From NCBI GenBank assembly GCA_007119795.1, contig SKOZ01000078.1, positions 1 to 33,681 on the forward strand: a DNA stretch of 33,681 bases. Reading direction: 5' to 3'. This stretch comes from Planctomycetales bacterium (GTDB taxonomy: Bacteria > Planctomycetota > Planctomycetia > Pirellulales > Thermoguttaceae). Below are positions 31,534 through 33,681 of this stretch, piece after piece; position 1 is the stretch's first letter; each line of letters begins with the position of its first letter. The translations under genes and the position numbers were made by a program. The notes under the pieces are model-generated. The model saw only the letters and a program-made list of their open reading frames with translations, had not been told where the DNA came from and did not search any database.

Positions 31534-33387
31534 TTATCTTTCCAACTCGGCGTGGATGGCGGTGACCACCTCGCGGATGCGAAACGGCCGCCCCTCGACG
31601 CGGTTCAATCCGGTGGCATCATTAAGGAAACGGTCGCGCAGTAGCGTGCGGAGCTGCCCGAGGTTGTTCTCCGCCACCAGCATCCGCCGGTAGCGCTTCA
31701 GCAGCGGTCCCAGGTTGGGCGGGAAGGGGTTCAGGTGGCGGAGGTGGACGTGGGCCACCTCCGCGGGGCCTTCCTGGACTTCTTCGACCGCCGCCCGCAC
31801 GACACCGAAACTGCTTCCCCACCCGACGACCACCAGGTCCCCCTCCGGCGGCCCAAAGGGCTCCGCCGGGGGAATATCGCGGGCGATGCGGGCGATCTTT
31901 TCGGCGCGGAGGGTGGTCATGCGGTGGTGGTTGGCTCCCTCGTAGCTTACCTGGCCGGTCTCGTGTTCTTTCTCCAGGCCGCCGATGCGGTGCATGCATC
32001 CGGGTGTCCCCGGCGCCACCCAGGGACGGGCCAGCGTCCGGGAATCGCGCCGATAGGGGGCAAAATCGGTCGGCGAAATCCGGCCGTTGGCGCTCAGGTC
32101 GGGAAGGTCCTCCGGGACCGCAATCCGCCAGGGCTCGGCCCCGTTGGCCAGAAAGCTGTCGGAGAGGAGGATCACGGGGGTCATGTAACGGATCGCCAGC
32201 CGTACGGCCTCGAAGGCCATGGAGAAGCAGTCGGCAGGAGTGGCGGCGGCCAGGACCGGCAGGGGCGACTCCCCGTGGCGGCCGAAGACGGCCATCGCCA
32301 GATCGGACTGTTCGGTCTTGGTGGGCAGGCCGGTGCTGGGACCGGCACGCTGGACGTTGACGACCACCAGCGGCAGTTCGGTCATCACCGCCAGGCCCAG
32401 GGCCTCGGCCTTGAGCGAGAGCCCCGGACCGCTCGTCCCCGTGGCCCCGATGGCCCCGGCGAAGGAGCCCCCGATGGCCGCCACGCAGGCGGCGATCTCA
32501 TCCTCGGCCTGCAAGGTGCGGACGTCGAACTCCTTGTATTTGGAGAGCTCTTGGAGGATCTCGCTGGCCGGCGTGATCGGGTAGCTGGCGTAGAGGAGGG
32601 GGCGCCCGGCCCGCTCGGCGGCGACCACCAGACCCAAGGCTGCCGCCTCGTTGCCCGTCAGGCGGCGGTAGCGCCCCCGCGGCAGCTTCGCCGGGGCCAC
32701 CTGATAGGTCACGCGGAAGAGCTCGGTCGTGTTCGCGTAATGGTAGCCCGCACGAAGGCTCGCGGCGTTGGCCGCCATCGAGGGGATGTTGCGGCGGAAC
32801 TTATGGATCAGCCACTCGAGCACCGGCTGCAAGGGCCGGTCGTAGAGCCAGAGGGCCAGTCCCAGGGCGAAGAAGTTCTTGCACCGCGCCGCATCGCGGC
32901 GGGACAAGCCCATCGGGGCCACCGCCTCGGCGTTGAGCCGGCTCATGGGGACGGGGATCAGCCGATAGCCGTCCAGGGCGCCATCGGTCAAGGGGTTCGC
33001 CTCGTAGTCCGCCTTTTCGAGGTTGGCAGCGGTGAACTCGTCCTCGTTGACCAGCACGATGCCCCCGGCCATCAGGTCGGGGAGGTTGACCTTGAGGGCC
33101 GCCGGATTCATGGCGAAGAGGACGTAGGGGGCATCGCCGGGCGTGAAGACGTCGCGGTCGGCGAAGGCGAGCTGAAAACCGCTCACACCCCCCAGCGAAC
33201 CGGCCGGGGCGCGAATCTCCGAAGGGAAGTCGGGGAGCGTGCAGACCATGTTGCCGACCATCGAAGCGATGTCGGCGAACTGGTTGCCGGCAAGCTGCAT
33301 GCCGTCCCCCGAGTCGCCCGCGAAGCGAACCGTGGCCGAATGCACCTGGACGAACTTCCGGTCCACGGCGTGGGGCAAGCGAGTCAT
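31534..33387 (-). CDS. korA: 2-oxoacid:ferredoxin oxidoreductase subunit alpha (gamma-alpha fusion)
   Basis: 617 residues, the fused gamma/alpha subunit partnering KorB. The gamma domain (about 15-195) has VRFAGDSGDGMQLAGNQFAD and IRAPAGSLGGVSGFQLAF. The alpha pyrimidine-binding domain (about 230-450) has YPITPASEILQELSKY, LQAEDEIAACVAAIGGSFAG, TGTSGPGLSLKAEALGLAV and NVQRAGPSTGLPTKTEQSD. A transketolase C-terminal-like domain (about 480-617) has VVVGWGSSFGVVRAAVEE and VHLRHLNPFPP. Length matches KorA (about 600 aa). The start ATG 33387 lies 48 nt downstream of the near-consensus promoter at 33435-33462. First gene of a four-gene operon with korB, kinase and regulator. Confidence 0.94.
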   Translation of the reverse strand: MTRLPHAVDRKFVQVHSATVRFAGDSGDGMQLAGNQFADIASMVGNMVCTLPDFPSEIRAPAGSLGGVSGFQLAFADRDVFTPGDAPYVLFAMNPAALKVNLPDLMAGGIVLVNEDEFTAANLEKADYEANPLTDGALDGYRLIPVPMSRLNAEAVAPMGLSRRDAARCKNFFALGLALWLYDRPLQPVLEWLIHKFRRNIPSMAANAASLRAGYHYANTTELFRVTYQVAPAKLPRGRYRRLTGNEAAALGLVVAAERAGRPLLYASYPITPASEILQELSKYKEFDVRTLQAEDEIAACVAAIGGSFAGAIGATGTSGPGLSLKAEALGLAVMTELPLVVVNVQRAGPSTGLPTKTEQSDLAMAVFGRHGESPLPVLAAATPADCFSMAFEAVRLAIRYMTPVILLSDSFLANGAEPWRIAVPEDLPDLSANGRISPTDFAPYRRDSRTLARPWVAPGTPGCMHRIGGLEKEHETGQVSYEGANHHRMTTLRAEKIARIARDIPPAEPFGPPEGDLVVVGWGSSFGVVRAAVEEVQEGPAEVAHVHLRHLNPFPPNLGPLLKRYRRMLVAENNLGQLRTLLRDRFLNDATGLNRVEGRPFRIREVVTAIHAELER

Positions 33388-33434
33388 TGTGGCGATTCCG
33401 AACGATGGAGAAGTGAAGATCGCAATCGCATGAC

Positions 33435-33462
33435 ATTATACGATTATCGCTGCCCTCGTCAA
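33435..33462 (-). promoter_or_regulatory. Strong sigma70-type promoter for korA operon
   Basis: On the minus strand, TTGACG (5/6, at 33457-33462), a 16-nt spacer and a perfect TATAAT (33435-33440), 47 nt from the korA ATG. The best promoter match in the window, lying in an AT-rich island in otherwise GC-rich sequence. Confidence 0.8.
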
Positions 33463-33511
33463 CACACTCCGGCATAGGCGAGCAAGTCGGTGCCGGCCGG
33501 CAGCCGGCGCG

Positions 33512-33681
33512 TCATCCTCCCAGCGCGTGCATGGCCTGGCTGGTGCAGGCGGAGCCGGAGGCGGGTTTTCCCTCCACGGCACGGCGGATGGCCTCTTCGG
33601 CGCCCAATAACCGGACGCTGTAGGCCCCGTCGGAAAAGAGGCAGGGGCGGACGTGCCCGTCCGCCGAGAGCCGCAGCCGGC
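33512..33681 (-). CDS. moaA: GTP 3',8-cyclase MoaA (C-terminal end only)
   Basis: The last 55 residues of MoaA, the radical-SAM enzyme that starts molybdenum cofactor synthesis from GTP; the rest lies beyond the right edge. The fragment RLRLSADGHVRPCLFSD carries the third cysteine of the C-terminal 4Fe-4S cluster (RPCLF). EEAIRRAVEGKP follows, and the protein ends HALGG, the conserved C-terminal Gly-Gly needed for activity. The stop at 33512 is 125 nt upstream of korA on the same strand, with the korA promoter in between, so the genes are probably transcribed separately. No other moa genes are visible. Confidence 0.85.
   Translation of the reverse strand, partial: RLRLSADGHVRPCLFSDGAYSVRLLGAEEAIRRAVEGKPASGSACTSQAMHALGG

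Noticed and set aside
31735..33477. Plus-strand open frame of 580 codons
   Set aside because: Antisense to korA, whose motifs are unmistakable.

Overview
The window is 33.7 kb of dense, GC-rich (mostly well above 60%, by eye) bacterial chromosome with 25 supported protein genes. No rRNA, tRNA, CRISPR array, transposase or integrase is visible. A planctomycete (Planctomycetota, perhaps Pirellulales-like) is the best guess. The basis is the mix of Tat-exported Gfo/Idh/MocA oxidoreductase, secreted parallel beta-helix proteins, a DUF5010 protein, a DUF4190-like membrane protein, a HAF-repeat protein and PilT/GspE-family ATPases outside a pilus locus. This is inference from gene families; no marker gene is present.

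Layout. 1-2075 (-): a secreted beta-helix protein overlapping xseA, which runs off the left edge. 2556-4599 (-): a divergent HisF-like protein, an 800-nt intergenic stretch with inverted repeats, and a DUF2203 protein. 5377-7922 (+): rpe, a catalytically degenerate histidine-phosphatase-fold protein, and accD. 8096-11209 (-): an MlaE/MlaF/MlaD (MCE) lipid-transport operon. 11723-13033 (+): a Tat-exported oxidoreductase closed by a strong terminator. 13194-18966 (+): a good sigma70-type promoter with a long structured leader, then a canonical hisF, a PilT-type ATPase, a membrane-anchored GspE-like protein with destroyed nucleotide-binding motifs, a CvpA-like membrane protein and a DUF4190-like membrane protein. 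19133-25626 (-): a 1204-residue LamG/helical-repeat/beta-helix secreted protein, a DUF5010 glycosidase-like protein, a 6-pyruvoyltetrahydropterin synthase-family enzyme and a small membrane protein. 26574-28383 (+): a lower-GC patch with a seven-unit HAF-repeat protein and a GH16-like protein lacking its catalytic segment. 28552-33387 (-): korA-korB-histidine kinase-response regulator behind a near-consensus promoter. 33512-33681 (-): the C-terminus of moaA.

The best candidate for an undescribed system is 14438-18966. An intact PilT-type motor ATPase is followed by a protein joining three N-terminal membrane segments to a GspE/PilB-type domain whose Walker A and Walker B are both ruined while its tetracysteine motif survives, then by two multi-pass membrane proteins. 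No pilin, PilC or secretin gene lies nearby. Degenerate paralogs recur in the window: a histidine phosphatase without either catalytic histidine, a HisF-like protein missing a gate residue and a HisH-contact residue, and a GH16 without its EIDIE strand. The tight coupling of a 2-oxoacid:ferredoxin oxidoreductase to a membrane-embedded two-component pair is a further testable lead.
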